NCBI GenBank assembly: GCA_013407085.1
Contig: JACCGJ010016511.1
Coordinates: forward strand, 124,001-188,000
Source of the DNA: Atriophallophorus winterbourni
Taxonomy: Eukaryota; Platyhelminthes; Trematoda; Plagiorchiida; Microphallidae
Direction: 5' to 3'
Length of the DNA: 64,000 nucleotides
Position numbers and translations under genes: made by a program. The notes under the pieces were generated by a model. That model saw only the letters and a list, made by a program, of their open reading frames with translations, searched no databases and was not told where the DNA came from. Shown in pieces: positions 27,501 to 39,500 of this stretch (its first letter is position 1; every line of letters starts with the position of its first letter).

Positions 27501-30500
27501 AGTGAAGCTAGCTTGCTTTCGCTTGTGTTCAACCAATCTACGGCCTGTTCAACAACACGGTCCAATTCTTGATGATGCTGTACTCGCAACTCGAGAGTGC
27601 TCAAAATCGATTGCGTTCGATTTTTGGCATGCTCGAAGCGCTCGCGCCACTTTTCCATTTCGAAACTGGATAATGACCTCACGTCACGGCCATCTTCGGT
27701 TTTGGGAAGGAGGGCACCATGGCGTTCCAAAAGTGCATCCAACAATGGCGCGTGGGATACAATTTCCTGAAGTCGTTTCTTTAAAAGTAAAAGTAAAACG
27801 GCATATACTATAATAGTTTGTTGTAGCGATATAAATTAGGGCATAATGAAATGTCTCTAATAGCACATGAACATGTTTTCTGACAGCTCGCTTAGGTGAG
27901 TAAATATGGGGAAGCTTGGTCAGATATTTTACCGATGTAATCTTCTTTTTAGAATAATATATATATGGTAGGCCAAGGGTAGATGCCATTCGTACGTGTG
28001 AACTTCATCTCGCAGTGCAATTCGAGCAAGCTTTCACAGCTGAACTCAGCAAAGTAAGTCCACTAGATGCAGCATCTTAAAACTGGGAATCGTTTAAATA
28101 CACTATACACCGAGTCGCTCTTATACTTATAGTTCAAACAAAGTTAAAACAAGCAACTGGTTGGAAGCCAACGCTTCTACGATGAGTGGTGCTCTGAGTG
28201 ACAAACAGTCAGAGTTTCATACGGTAAAACAAATGCCAACAGATGAAAGCTTACGAGTTCTCAAAGCAGCTAGACTGATAAGCGATGCGCAAATGGCTAT
28301 TGAACCAAAATTAAACTCGAATACTGGTAACTTCCATGGTATGTACGATGAGATCAAGAGAGTAATTGATTCAACCATATTTAAAACAGCTCCCATTAAA
28401 TCACGCTCAGGTAAAACGATTGTCGTCAATACTCAGCAGATGAAAGATGTGTCGAGCTCATCTCTCTCTAATCAAGAGACAGCACGGTTTTACCCCATGC
28501 AGCGTTTACTAACCATCGAACACCCTGAAACTCCTACTATGCTTAATGAGTTGATTCGAGCTATCAAGCGATTAGCGAGAAAAACGGCCTTAGTTGACTC
28601 GAAAACAGGGTTAATTCAGCGGTTACATGCATTTTTGTCAGTATTGGTAGGAGGAGATGCGAGACACCAAGATCATTATTCTATTTAAGGATAAGGGTAA
28701 TCGAGGCGACAACAACAATTACCGAGGAGTCTCTTTTCGAAATGTTGTCGGCAGCGCATTTGCTAACTTATGGCAAATACGGCTAAAGGAAAGAGTAGTA
28801 TGAGTAGTAATATTAGTAGTATGAGCGCGAAAGGTGTGTGACATTTTCCGCTACCTTGCCATTTAATTCACCCCTTATGGAAAAGCTCCAGTCAATCTTC
28901 TCCTGGAATATCAAGGGTATCTAGACAATTTGAGTTCGGCGCCACTAAAGCCACAACAAAGAATATACATGTTGTGTCGAAATGCAATACCGGAGCTTTA
29001 ACATTGCCTATGCCTACGTGTGGTCCACAAGAAAACGTTGCAAGTGTTGGATAGTTTTACTCGACACTCGGTACGAAAATGGCTGCGTCTCCAACCGGAC
29101 ACACCCGTTGCGTATTTCCACGAACCAAATTGCATCTGGTGGCCTAGGAATTCTGCACTACATTTCTTCCGTACAGCATATGTGGTGGAAAAGACTCAAA
29201 AACATGAGTAGCAAACCATCATCGATCCTGCGCTGGGCTGCTACATCTGAATGCGCAAATACTTATTTCAAACTAGCGCAAGCATCGGTGCGCATCGGAA
29301 AGCAGAACGCGGTATTCAATGAGGATGTACGAGCGTCTTCAGAAAAAGAATTGTATACTTCAGTGGATGGTTCCCTGCTCAGATCTCTGAAGCAATGCCC
29401 ACAGCCGAATTACTGGATTCACAATAACCAGCGTGCATTCAACGCCTTTTCATACGGATTATACACATGGGATGTGACCTTATGAATAGGAAAACGCAAA
29501 GAGCAAGACGAGGACCGTTACGGGATGGTGTTGGTTGCCGTAGAGGATGCGGCCGTCCGGAAAGCCTAAAACATCTACTATAAATGTGTGTATTACCCCA
29601 TGATGTAAGATGTCGGCGACATAACGAAGTTCACAAACTTGTTCACAAACTTTTTCTTAGTCAGGGAGTAGAAGCTTTATATGAAGTGTACGTACCGCTC
29701 CAGCTTCCGTTCGTGTCTTGCGTGGGTGGTCCAGGTTTCACTGCCGTACAGTAAAGCATTTAGTACGCACGCGCTATATACCATTATTTTTGTCTTTACA
29801 GTCAACTTGCGGTTACCCCAAACACGAGAGTTCAATCGGGACAGAATGACAGTTGTTCTGCCAATCCGCTTATCAATCTAAGTGTCTAGTGAGAGGTTAT
29901 CCATCTACGAAGCATCCGTCGTATCTTGAACATATCGTGGATGGACAGAGTGACTAACGCTGAAGCGCTTTCAAAAGCTGGTCAACAGAGCATGTTCACC
30001 CTATTACGTCAGCGCCGCCTGCGGTGGCTCGGTCGTGTCTATAGAATGGAAAATGATCGTATTCCGAAAGATTTGCTGTATGGTGAGTTGCAATTAGGAA
30101 TTCGACCATTGGGCAGACCGCACTTGCGGTACAAAGATGCTTGCAAAAGAGATATGAAAGCCTTTGGCATTGACCCCGCGAGCTGGGAAGAACTTGCTCT
30201 TAACCGCTCACTTTGGAGCCATTGTGTAAAGCGTCGTCTGCAAGCTGGGGCGGAGCAGATACAGCTCTAAGCTGCTGAACGCAGAGTACGCCGCCGGCGT
30301 CTAACTGCCGCCCTACAACACAGTTCTGACTATCGTTACCAGCGCTGTGGGAGAGATTGTTCCTCCCGAATCGGACTGTTAACTCATTCCAAAAGCTGTA
30401 AAACATGAAATTCATGCGATTGTGATGTACATCCATGGTCGACATCGATCGAAGGAGGCCAACAACAACAACAACAATGTACCGCTCCAATCCAGTTATG

Positions 30501-33500
30501 GTAAACCTGAGTTGATTGCATTTGTAATGGACGTGCAAGTTTGCGATCCAGGGCTGGATCAGTCCACTTGGGAACGTAAACATAGCAAGTACAACACACA
30601 ATAAATTAAAAAGTCTCTCGCTAACATGTTAAAAATAATGGGTTATCACGTGGAACATTATCTGATTGTGCTAAGTTTAACGGATTGCTTTACGTGAAGA
30701 GTTCGAAGATCCTGCAGCATAGTAGTTTTACTAGACTGGATATTTATGATGTTTGTGTGAGTGGACTATCTGGCGTCAGTTGTGTCCGCTTATATTCTGA
30801 GCGATCGATTTCATGAAATAAATTTTAGAGAAAGATTAGCATTAGCGCATCAAAAATAAATTGATTATCAATTTCACGATACACTTAACAACGCTATGCA
30901 CAAAAGAAATCAAATTAAAATACACTCACCTTATACTCATTCACCAAATCGATTTTTTCCACGAGCTCAGTCGCAAATGTATTATCGGGACACTGGGCAT
31001 CCACCGGTTCAGTAAGTTTCCATTCCTCTTCAATATGACTGATCCATGTTTCAAAATTAACCCGACATTCCTGAAAGGACTCCCACCGAGCTGTTTCAAC
31101 TTGCGCGTCTTGAACAGCGGTTGTGAGTCGCTCTGAGTGTTGGCTTAAACGTTGCTGCAAATTGATGGCTCGTTGGTTCAGCAGGTCACGCCACCGCGAC
31201 AATGTGGTTACATTCGTAGATCTCACGTCAAACAGACCAAGAGTGATCGCCGGTTCGCGTTCGGTCAGGTTGGTTTTCAACGTGGCGAATGAGACCGTGG
31301 CGAAGCCATTGACCAAGTTGTCGATGGCTGCCTGCAGCGAACGCGATTTATCCCAACCTTGTTTTAAATTCTCGAGTAGTGCCTGGATGAATGATCGGGA
31401 AAAAATGGTAATGCTTTTTCAAAGTCAGAATAATCATGTATAGTTCTAACAGATAAGAATAAACTATCATTGATACTTGATGCTTGCCAAGCACCCGAAT
31501 CCTCTCCGGTAAAAGTGAAGCAGTTGAACCGTGCGAAAATTTTTAATAAAACTTCGAAAATGGAAGTTCACACGTTTTGTATGAAATGATAATCATAACC
31601 GGAAAGCCGAGACCTTTGAAAAACCCATGGTTGATATATTCGTGCTTGCGGTTTTGGAGCCTACAAGGAAGGCACCGCTACTGCGGATGTGGCAATAAAA
31701 AGAGGCTGAGAATAATGAGAATGATGTGTAAACTAGTCAAGTAATAAAAACTCGAAACCATCCAGGCGACTGAAAAGATTGTAAAGCCCAAAGAAAAAAA
31801 CCACATAGGAAAAGCTGATAACGTCTTGCTGTGAACTTCTTGTTGACTAGCCGACTATGTGGGTGTGCGCAACGGCTAAAGAGGTGCGTCAAACAAACAC
31901 CAAGTGGTGTCGAGAACATCGTTTCTAACACGCCCTAGACCCTTCGTGACAGTGTCTAGCGAATTTGAAATATCAGTGAAGCTGTCTGAACGAGCGGTGG
32001 GGTGGTTGTGTACTGCACATATAACACTGTGCTATATTGATTTGCTACCGGCAGTGAGTTTCGAGCGAAATCATGCTGCAATCTCACTTTCATTTCAATT
32101 TTCTAATATCTGTTTAGGCCTGGACGGCCTGACATTATCTAAGCGTACGTGCAATCTATTACTGTACAGCTTGTAATTTCATACATACTCGTCGATTTGG
32201 CAGCACAAAGGAATGTCAGCAAGTTCATGGTTTCGAACGAAACTAGAAGACTATACTATCGTCCTTGATGCGAAACTCTCATCACCCTAATCAAACACAT
32301 TACATCGATAATGCAAATCCATGTTTGATTGTTTTAGAATCGTGATGGAAACGAAGAACACCGGAATATTTCATATTTTAAGATCGTCAAGCATACTACG
32401 AGTTCTCAAGAGCTCTCTCTTAACCTATAGAACAATCACGGCAGAACACTATAAGCTGTAAAATTTGCAAGTATCCGAGTTTCGGGAAGAATTGCAAGTG
32501 AGAAACTGTCTGAAAACAGGTGTGAGTGGCGAACATCATCAGCTAGAGAACGATGTACAAATCAGCAATATCTATCGAACAATCCCAAAGTGGCAGAGTA
32601 TCAAAAAGGAAGCGATTCGCTGAAATCTCCCGAGAGTGCAACCATAAATGACAACCGATGCGGACGCACAGATCATTTTTCTGGGGAAATCACCTGTAAC
32701 AGATCGGCGTCCGACTAACATGTTTGAACAATTGGTGTTCTCTTTCGAAATAGGAGATGGGTGGCCATGCAATTAACGTTGAACGACTATCCTAATGGTG
32801 TGAGTTTTCAAAGTAATAAATGCGTTGACTACGCTACATAATGCCTTCATAAGGATAAACCACCTACACAGAGTCAAAATGCCCGGGCATCTGATACACG
32901 AACGGCAATTAAACAACACCAACAAGTTAAGCAACATCCAACATTCAAGAGGAGGACTCGAGGAAAAAGAGATGGATTCCAATCCTGGAAGATTTTGGGA
33001 CGTCAGACATCACTAATCGGAAAAAAACTCTATGTTGCCTCTGGAGACGCCTTTATAAAGCGGGTGTGAAGCGAGTCCTAGGAATTTTGTCAACAATGGG
33101 GAGTTAAACTGGAATTTTAATCCACAAATGGTATCTCTGGTGGTAACGTGGAATTTTAATATTGAAGGTTATTGTAAATCAATGTTATCCAGGGAGTAAG
33201 ATCGACCTGAAATAAAAACCATACTGCAACCAATTAGATCAAAGCATCCAATAGGAATTTCAGGGCAACAAAGTAGCGTAAAAAACGTCATTGTATCAAT
33301 ATGTAGTACCTTGGCTGCGTTTAGGCGTTCATCAGCGGTAACTTTGTCAAAACGTTCACTAGTTGCACTCTGAAAGAATGCTCTGCATTCTAGTTCCATT
33401 TTTTCCAACCATGCTTCGAAACCCTCGCGAGTGCGCTGCTCAAAGTCGATTGCGCGTCCAAGATCCGTGAGACCATCGCGAAATTCAATCAGGAAGCGCT

Positions 33501-36500
33501 CGAATTGTGATATTTTTGCAAGGAATTGTTGAAAAATGACATTTTCTGGTAGCGACCAATTATCTGGGTCGAAAGTGTGGCTAGGTTCACGAGAAGATCG
33601 AACCAAGGCAGTCGAGGAGATTAACACCAGTTTTATAGTTGAGCAAACTTTGACGTATCGATCCTGTGCTTCCCTGAGTTTATTGCGTAGTTCTTCAATT
33701 GCTGTGTTCAAATTCTTTGAGGATAGACATGAAAAGGAAACGCAAAGTGATGTACGAAAACGAGAGAAAACGATTATGAAACAAGCAATTAATTACATCG
33801 TGGCATCAACAAAATAAACATAAATTTCACATACAGGGTGCATGATGTAGAGGAAATATATTTTCGTAAACGTAATACCGAAAAAATAAATCACGTCATA
33901 TATTACCTATTAATAAAATCTGACTTTAAACAAAAATACTAAATGCTTTACTTTACGGCATTGATACAATTGACAATCCACGCCAGATGTGAATGGACGC
34001 TGAATGCTTTTAACTTACGATGTATCCGCTGTGTCTGGAGTATATAGTGGATGCTTCCTAAAGCTGGTCTACAGAGTATGTTCACCCTACGACGACAGAA
34101 TGGATAATTGTCATATTCCAAAAAGATTTACTCTATGGTGAGTTGATATCAGGAAGCCGACCTTTTGGCACACCGCATTTGCGGTACATAGACGTGTAAA
34201 AAGAGATATGAAAGCTCTCGGCATTGACCCTACGGGGAAAGAAGAAGAACTTGCTCACGGTGGAAGCATTATCTAAGGCGTCATGCCCAAGCTGGGAAAG
34301 AGCGGATACAGCTCTTGGCTGCTGAACGCAGATCACGCCGCCGGCGTACAATTGACGCCGATCGACCGAGTATTGCCTATCGAGATGATCGCTGCCGGAA
34401 GGATTGTACTCCCCGAACGGGACTGTTTAATCATTTGAACCGCTGCGGAGCATGAAACCATTATGTGCTTGTAATGTACATTCATGGTCGACATCGGCAA
34501 ACAAGACAGATATCAACGCTGGAGACGCGCATCACATAGCACCGATGATTCTCATCAGCCCAATCATCGACATCATCATTATCATGTTCGACAGCAATGT
34601 CATTACAATCGACAGCCTCATAATCGGTTGCATTAGCATCATGATCATCCTCATTATCGTCATCATCGTCATCATCCGGAACCTAATTGTAGCTATTTAT
34701 CGTCATTGTTCTTCTCATATACTCAATATGATTATTAGTTTGCCATCACATTCATGATCCTTGTAAACAGTTGTATGTGAGATAGAAAGATATAAATATT
34801 CGTTCAACTAAGAGAAACACTTCCCCTACAGCAAATGGAATAAACTATATCGTGACGATGAAGCATGCATTGAAAGAACACAAAGACCCTATCGATACGT
34901 CATGCTGCTTGATTCAAAGAAATTGCACCGTCAATAGCTGCTAGAGGTTGAGTGGTACAATCTCGATATGAAATATAGATAATCCTCTGTTTGGTTTTAA
35001 CTTACCATTTGTTGGCTTCAAGGTCACTCGAGATTTTGTAGGAAATTAAGAATATTCAAATTATGGTTGCGTCAAATTGAGGTGCATGTACATAGGGTTT
35101 GCTATAAAGAACAAAATTCCCAGAAATACTCAGCTCTCAAATCAAATTTCGCTAAGCATGAACCCGTAGGAATTGATATTTTTCCGACAGTAGGGATTTC
35201 TATCGTTCCTCATCTTTAAATCGATAGAGAATGATACTGCTTACTTTAAGAGTGACGTCCTGATGTGTGAAAATGTCGGAATGGTCAATCTAACGCAGAA
35301 AGCTGCCTGCAATATTGTATGTCTCCTAAATTGATCACAGGAGGCCAACAATCCAAGGGGTTAACGATTCAAAACAACAACAAGTTGAAGGCTAGTGAGA
35401 TTTAGAAAAGATGATCGACAAACAACTTGAAGATTGATTATAAACTTGTGCTCATGCTTATGTACCGCTATACCACAAACTTAGACTGGAGAATCAACAA
35501 TTCGGTCGGAGATGGATACATGTTTTGCTTGTTGGTTGTGATCGTATTTATCTGTCATCCTAGTATGAGTGGCCTCGCTGTTCTCTGCAAAACACGCCTC
35601 CATTGGGGTAATGGAGATTAATAAACCATCGCACTGTGATGCATGCGAACAAAAAGATGTGACAATCAAACAAACAAACAAACGAACGAACCTCGATTAT
35701 CGAAAAGCGCTCCTGACACAAATCTTCACTCGGAACTTCCTTCCAAACAACAGCAGCTTTGAACCTCATCTCACATTGTGCGAGCTTGTTACGCAATTGT
35801 TCTTCCTCCATGTGCAAAGCCTCAACTTCCTCAATTGCACAGTTCAAATGACACTGCATTTGAGTAAGCCCGCTAGTCCAATCGAATAAGCTGTTTCTCG
35901 CCGTACTGGCAAAACGAGTAGACAGCTCGTGATCAAGGACTAAGCGAGGCAAGGTATCAGAGGTGAGCAATCGTTCGCTAGGCTTAATGGCATCGTCGAC
36001 CAAACTGCCGTTGTTGACCTCTTGTTCGATATTCGCAAGGACTTCCTCAGCGTCAATTGGCGAACCGTTACCAACAGGACGTTGTTCGGTATCAAGTTGC
36101 GTAACATCCGCGCACAAATTTCGGCAGCGAATCGTCAACAAAGTGAGCTTATGCAAGTCGTCAACCGTTTGTTCTCCCCGCGATAGCTTTTCCATTTGAT
36201 TCTGAAGGGACGATAGTAATAGAAACCAAAATAACGGATAGGGAAAATATAATTTGTTTTAGAAGCGAAAGAAAATTCCGCCTTACTTCAAGAGAATGAA
36301 AATAAGAACCAGTGTTTTTTTAGTTTCGGGGAAAGAATGGGTGTGCTATCTACCAGGTTCATAAAATATAATATTTTTTGACCATTTAAAAGGCGCGTCT
36401 CCATGGAAACACATACTAGGATCATTGAGCTTCTGTTCTCAGCTCTCCCAAGCCACTTTACCGCCAATTAGATAATCTTATCACGTCTCAGAGAAAGGCC

Positions 36501-39500
36501 TATGCTTAGCTCCCACTTAATTAACACGAAACGGCACGTGAGAGATTGTAGAGGCACTAGCTCTCGGATGATATTTTGAAAATCGTCATCCGACACAAAA
36601 CAAGGGCAGCAACCGCCGAATAGACCCACGAGAATTCGGGTTTTCGAACAATTCCGCGAGGACGGTTCGACTGACAACCTGTTCGGACATAGATCCAAAT
36701 GAAGACGATCAACAGAAATTGAACGGTACGAAAATCGGTAGCTCGAAACAGACCAATGAGGCTGGAGTTGGAAGGGAATTCGACACCAAAAGCGTTTGAC
36801 AGGTCAGATCAGGATGACAACCGGTGCAGACCGGTCCGAAATGTCCGTTTTAATTAGTTGATTCGCACATAAGTAGTCGGTCTATGTGTGATTCTTTGTT
36901 ATCTGTGTAATAGATGCGCTTAGCCAATAGGTGTGGTTGTGCTTTGTGGAATTCGGGGGAGGGATGACCATGATTAACTTCGGAAAGGTTGACCTCGGAG
37001 GATAAATCGTAATACAATAGACGACTAGACAAGAAACGGCGGGGCAACGTGATTAACGTTGGATCAAGTTTTATCTGAAGCGGATGGAGGTTGCCTTTGC
37101 GTTGTCTGACATTCACTATCCTTCCCCCACATATGATTTTACCCGCCCTAGAGGGTTTGAGGATTTATTCAACTACTATCGGTAATAATTTTGCAGCCAG
37201 GTATGATAGGAATATGGGGTCAGGCGTAGTTCCAAAATAAACAAAGGCGGCGGGAATCGAACTATGAACCTCTCCAACGACGGATGTGTTAACCGGGACA
37301 CCAGCACACCCGTGATTATTGGATGTAGAAAAAGATTGGTTCTAGGTTTATCTTGCCGAGAGAGCAGTGAGGACAAGTTCTGACTTTTTAAAATGCTCCC
37401 ATAATGCATATAACTTGTAAAAACCAAATAAAGTTCTTAGTCTGATCGGGTGAAATCATATCACCCCAACCGTTTCGCGAAAATGAAATCAGGGGCAAGC
37501 CCCAGCTCCCTGAGACCAGATGTTTAATCATGGATAACGTGGTGGGACACGGTAGCATGTCACGTGAGAGCTTGCAAAATTAAACTTATCATAATTTACC
37601 TTCAGAAAATTACACGTGATCTAAATTTTAAACAACGATCAGGAACGAATATCGGGAGAATAACTAAAACAAATCAATAGTCTGTTTATTCCATTGGATA
37701 TAAATAAAACTGGAAATAAGCATTAAAATTGTTAACCTACGTGGTAACGAAAAAGATGCTGTGCTAGCTGACTGATGCGTGAAATCTGTAGGTTTCTGCA
37801 CCCAAATCAAATCATATTGTAAGGAGGGTTGGTAACTGCCTGTTTGCATGTCGGTACATCTTACAAAGTGAAGAGAACGTTTTCTACGACAACGTGTGCG
37901 TGAATCGCTTAAGAGTGAGCGTTCTTCGTTCAGAATTCATGTCTCAACATCCTACTAATCACCACCCATATCCATCAACCACCAAATGCGAATTAAAACA
38001 ACCTAGTCTAACTAAGAAGGCACGGAGGAAAAAACAATACGGCACAAAATCTCACTTGAGTTAGCGTTGAAGTTGTTTTCAGGGTCGCCAAGATTTCATT
38101 CGGGCTGATAGCCTCTTTTGCGAAAGAATTTAGCAAATCTTGAAAGTGGGACACGCACCGATCGAATTCGACTTGCAGATTCACACAAGACTCGGCCACT
38201 TCTAAATACAAACGGTCCAAGCAATGCTGGTGAGATTCTATCAACTTGGCTGCGCGTTTCTGCATTGTTGATACGCGGTTTATCAGGGAAGCGGTTTCGC
38301 TTTTTAACCCGGAAGCGTTTGCTTGGGTCTGGGGCATAACGTTATTTTGGTCGAAAGTAACTGTCGCGCTAGTTTCTCGATAGCAGAACCGAGCTGGTCC
38401 TCGTAACAAAGCATCGACATGCTTTTTAATGAATTCACATCGCGTCTGCTTAATTGTCACATCAGTTGAAAGATTTAGTAGGCTGCATAGATGGGGGACA
38501 ATTTGAATAGCCAGTGGGAATCGCAAATGGCTTCGCGTATCTAGCGCATCGATTTTCGGGGTAGACGAGCAGTGATCAATTTCGATTGAGATAGCATCAA
38601 TACTTTGAGATATATCATGTAATTCACGTGCCAATTTATCAAAAAAGGAGCATGCTTGATCCCATTGTCCAGAAAGGTGTGCGGCGGTTTTTTTCACATG
38701 TTCCATACGCCAATTGAGCAGCTTCAAGTTCTCTAATACCATGTGACGATCTTTTAACTCAGATTGAATTCGATCAGTCAGACTTGTGAGCAAATCTTCG
38801 TAATAGACCAACTGGGACCGGTAACGGGCCAACACTTCGACTGGATTAGTTGAAAAGCTGATGGAAGGATCGGGTATCGCAGCTTGTGAATACAAATCCA
38901 TAGTCTCCGTCAATTTTTCCACACAGGCTATGGCTGTCAGTTCGGAAGAACACGTGTCTAGCTCCATAGCGGTTGAATCTAACCATGAGCCCAGTTCATT
39001 AAAACCGGTTTCAACGAATTGTAAACTAGCACATCGTAGTTCAACTTGCTGCCGTGCGATGGTGATAAGGCGCTCAAGTCGTTCAAATGATGTTAAACAC
39101 TCTTCTCGTAAAGAATCGTTTCGGAGTTTAGTTTGATTGTCGTTGTCGACTGTCACAGAATAATCATATCGATTTAATTCCAGGTCAAATTCATGAAATC
39201 TGTCGCAAGCAGCAGCGGAAACTTGATGCAATTTAAGTAGAAAGCTATCTTTTCTAGTACGAAGACAAGATTCGGCATCTTTCAGTACGCTTAATTTTTT
39301 ACTACCGTCAGCAAAGGTAGAAAAATTAAGATAACTGGCCACAGTAACACCGTCCGATGCGTCTCTGTCCGATTCTTCGGGACGGATTTCTTCGGCATAC
39401 TCGGAAACTACTATCTCTGCCTGTTTTTCCAACGTCTTCATAAACTCCGTGGTAGTGTCCAAGCATTGTTCCCGTTGTAAAAGTGCTGAGGACAGGCATG

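Larger units (their letters stand above)
27779..30929 (-). other. Intron w22-w23, transposon cluster
   Basis: The longest intron (3.15 kb). LINE RT start, R2-like C-terminus and twin-primed LINE lie head to tail, about 70% of its length. Confidence 0.8.
33715..35691 (-). other. Intron w20-w21
   Basis: Holds a decayed LINE 3' end, the ATC-rich repeat and, at its donor end, the tetranucleotide microsatellite. Confidence 0.75.
36202..38055 (-). other. Intron w19-w20
   Basis: Holds repeat C copy 1 and the SINE-like promoter at 37250-37325. Much of 36480-37440 looks repeat-derived, but I cannot assign it. Confidence 0.7.

Noticed and set aside
30200..30601. Minus-strand 133-codon open frame
   Set aside because: It is the antisense of the LINE C-terminus and tail on the plus strand.
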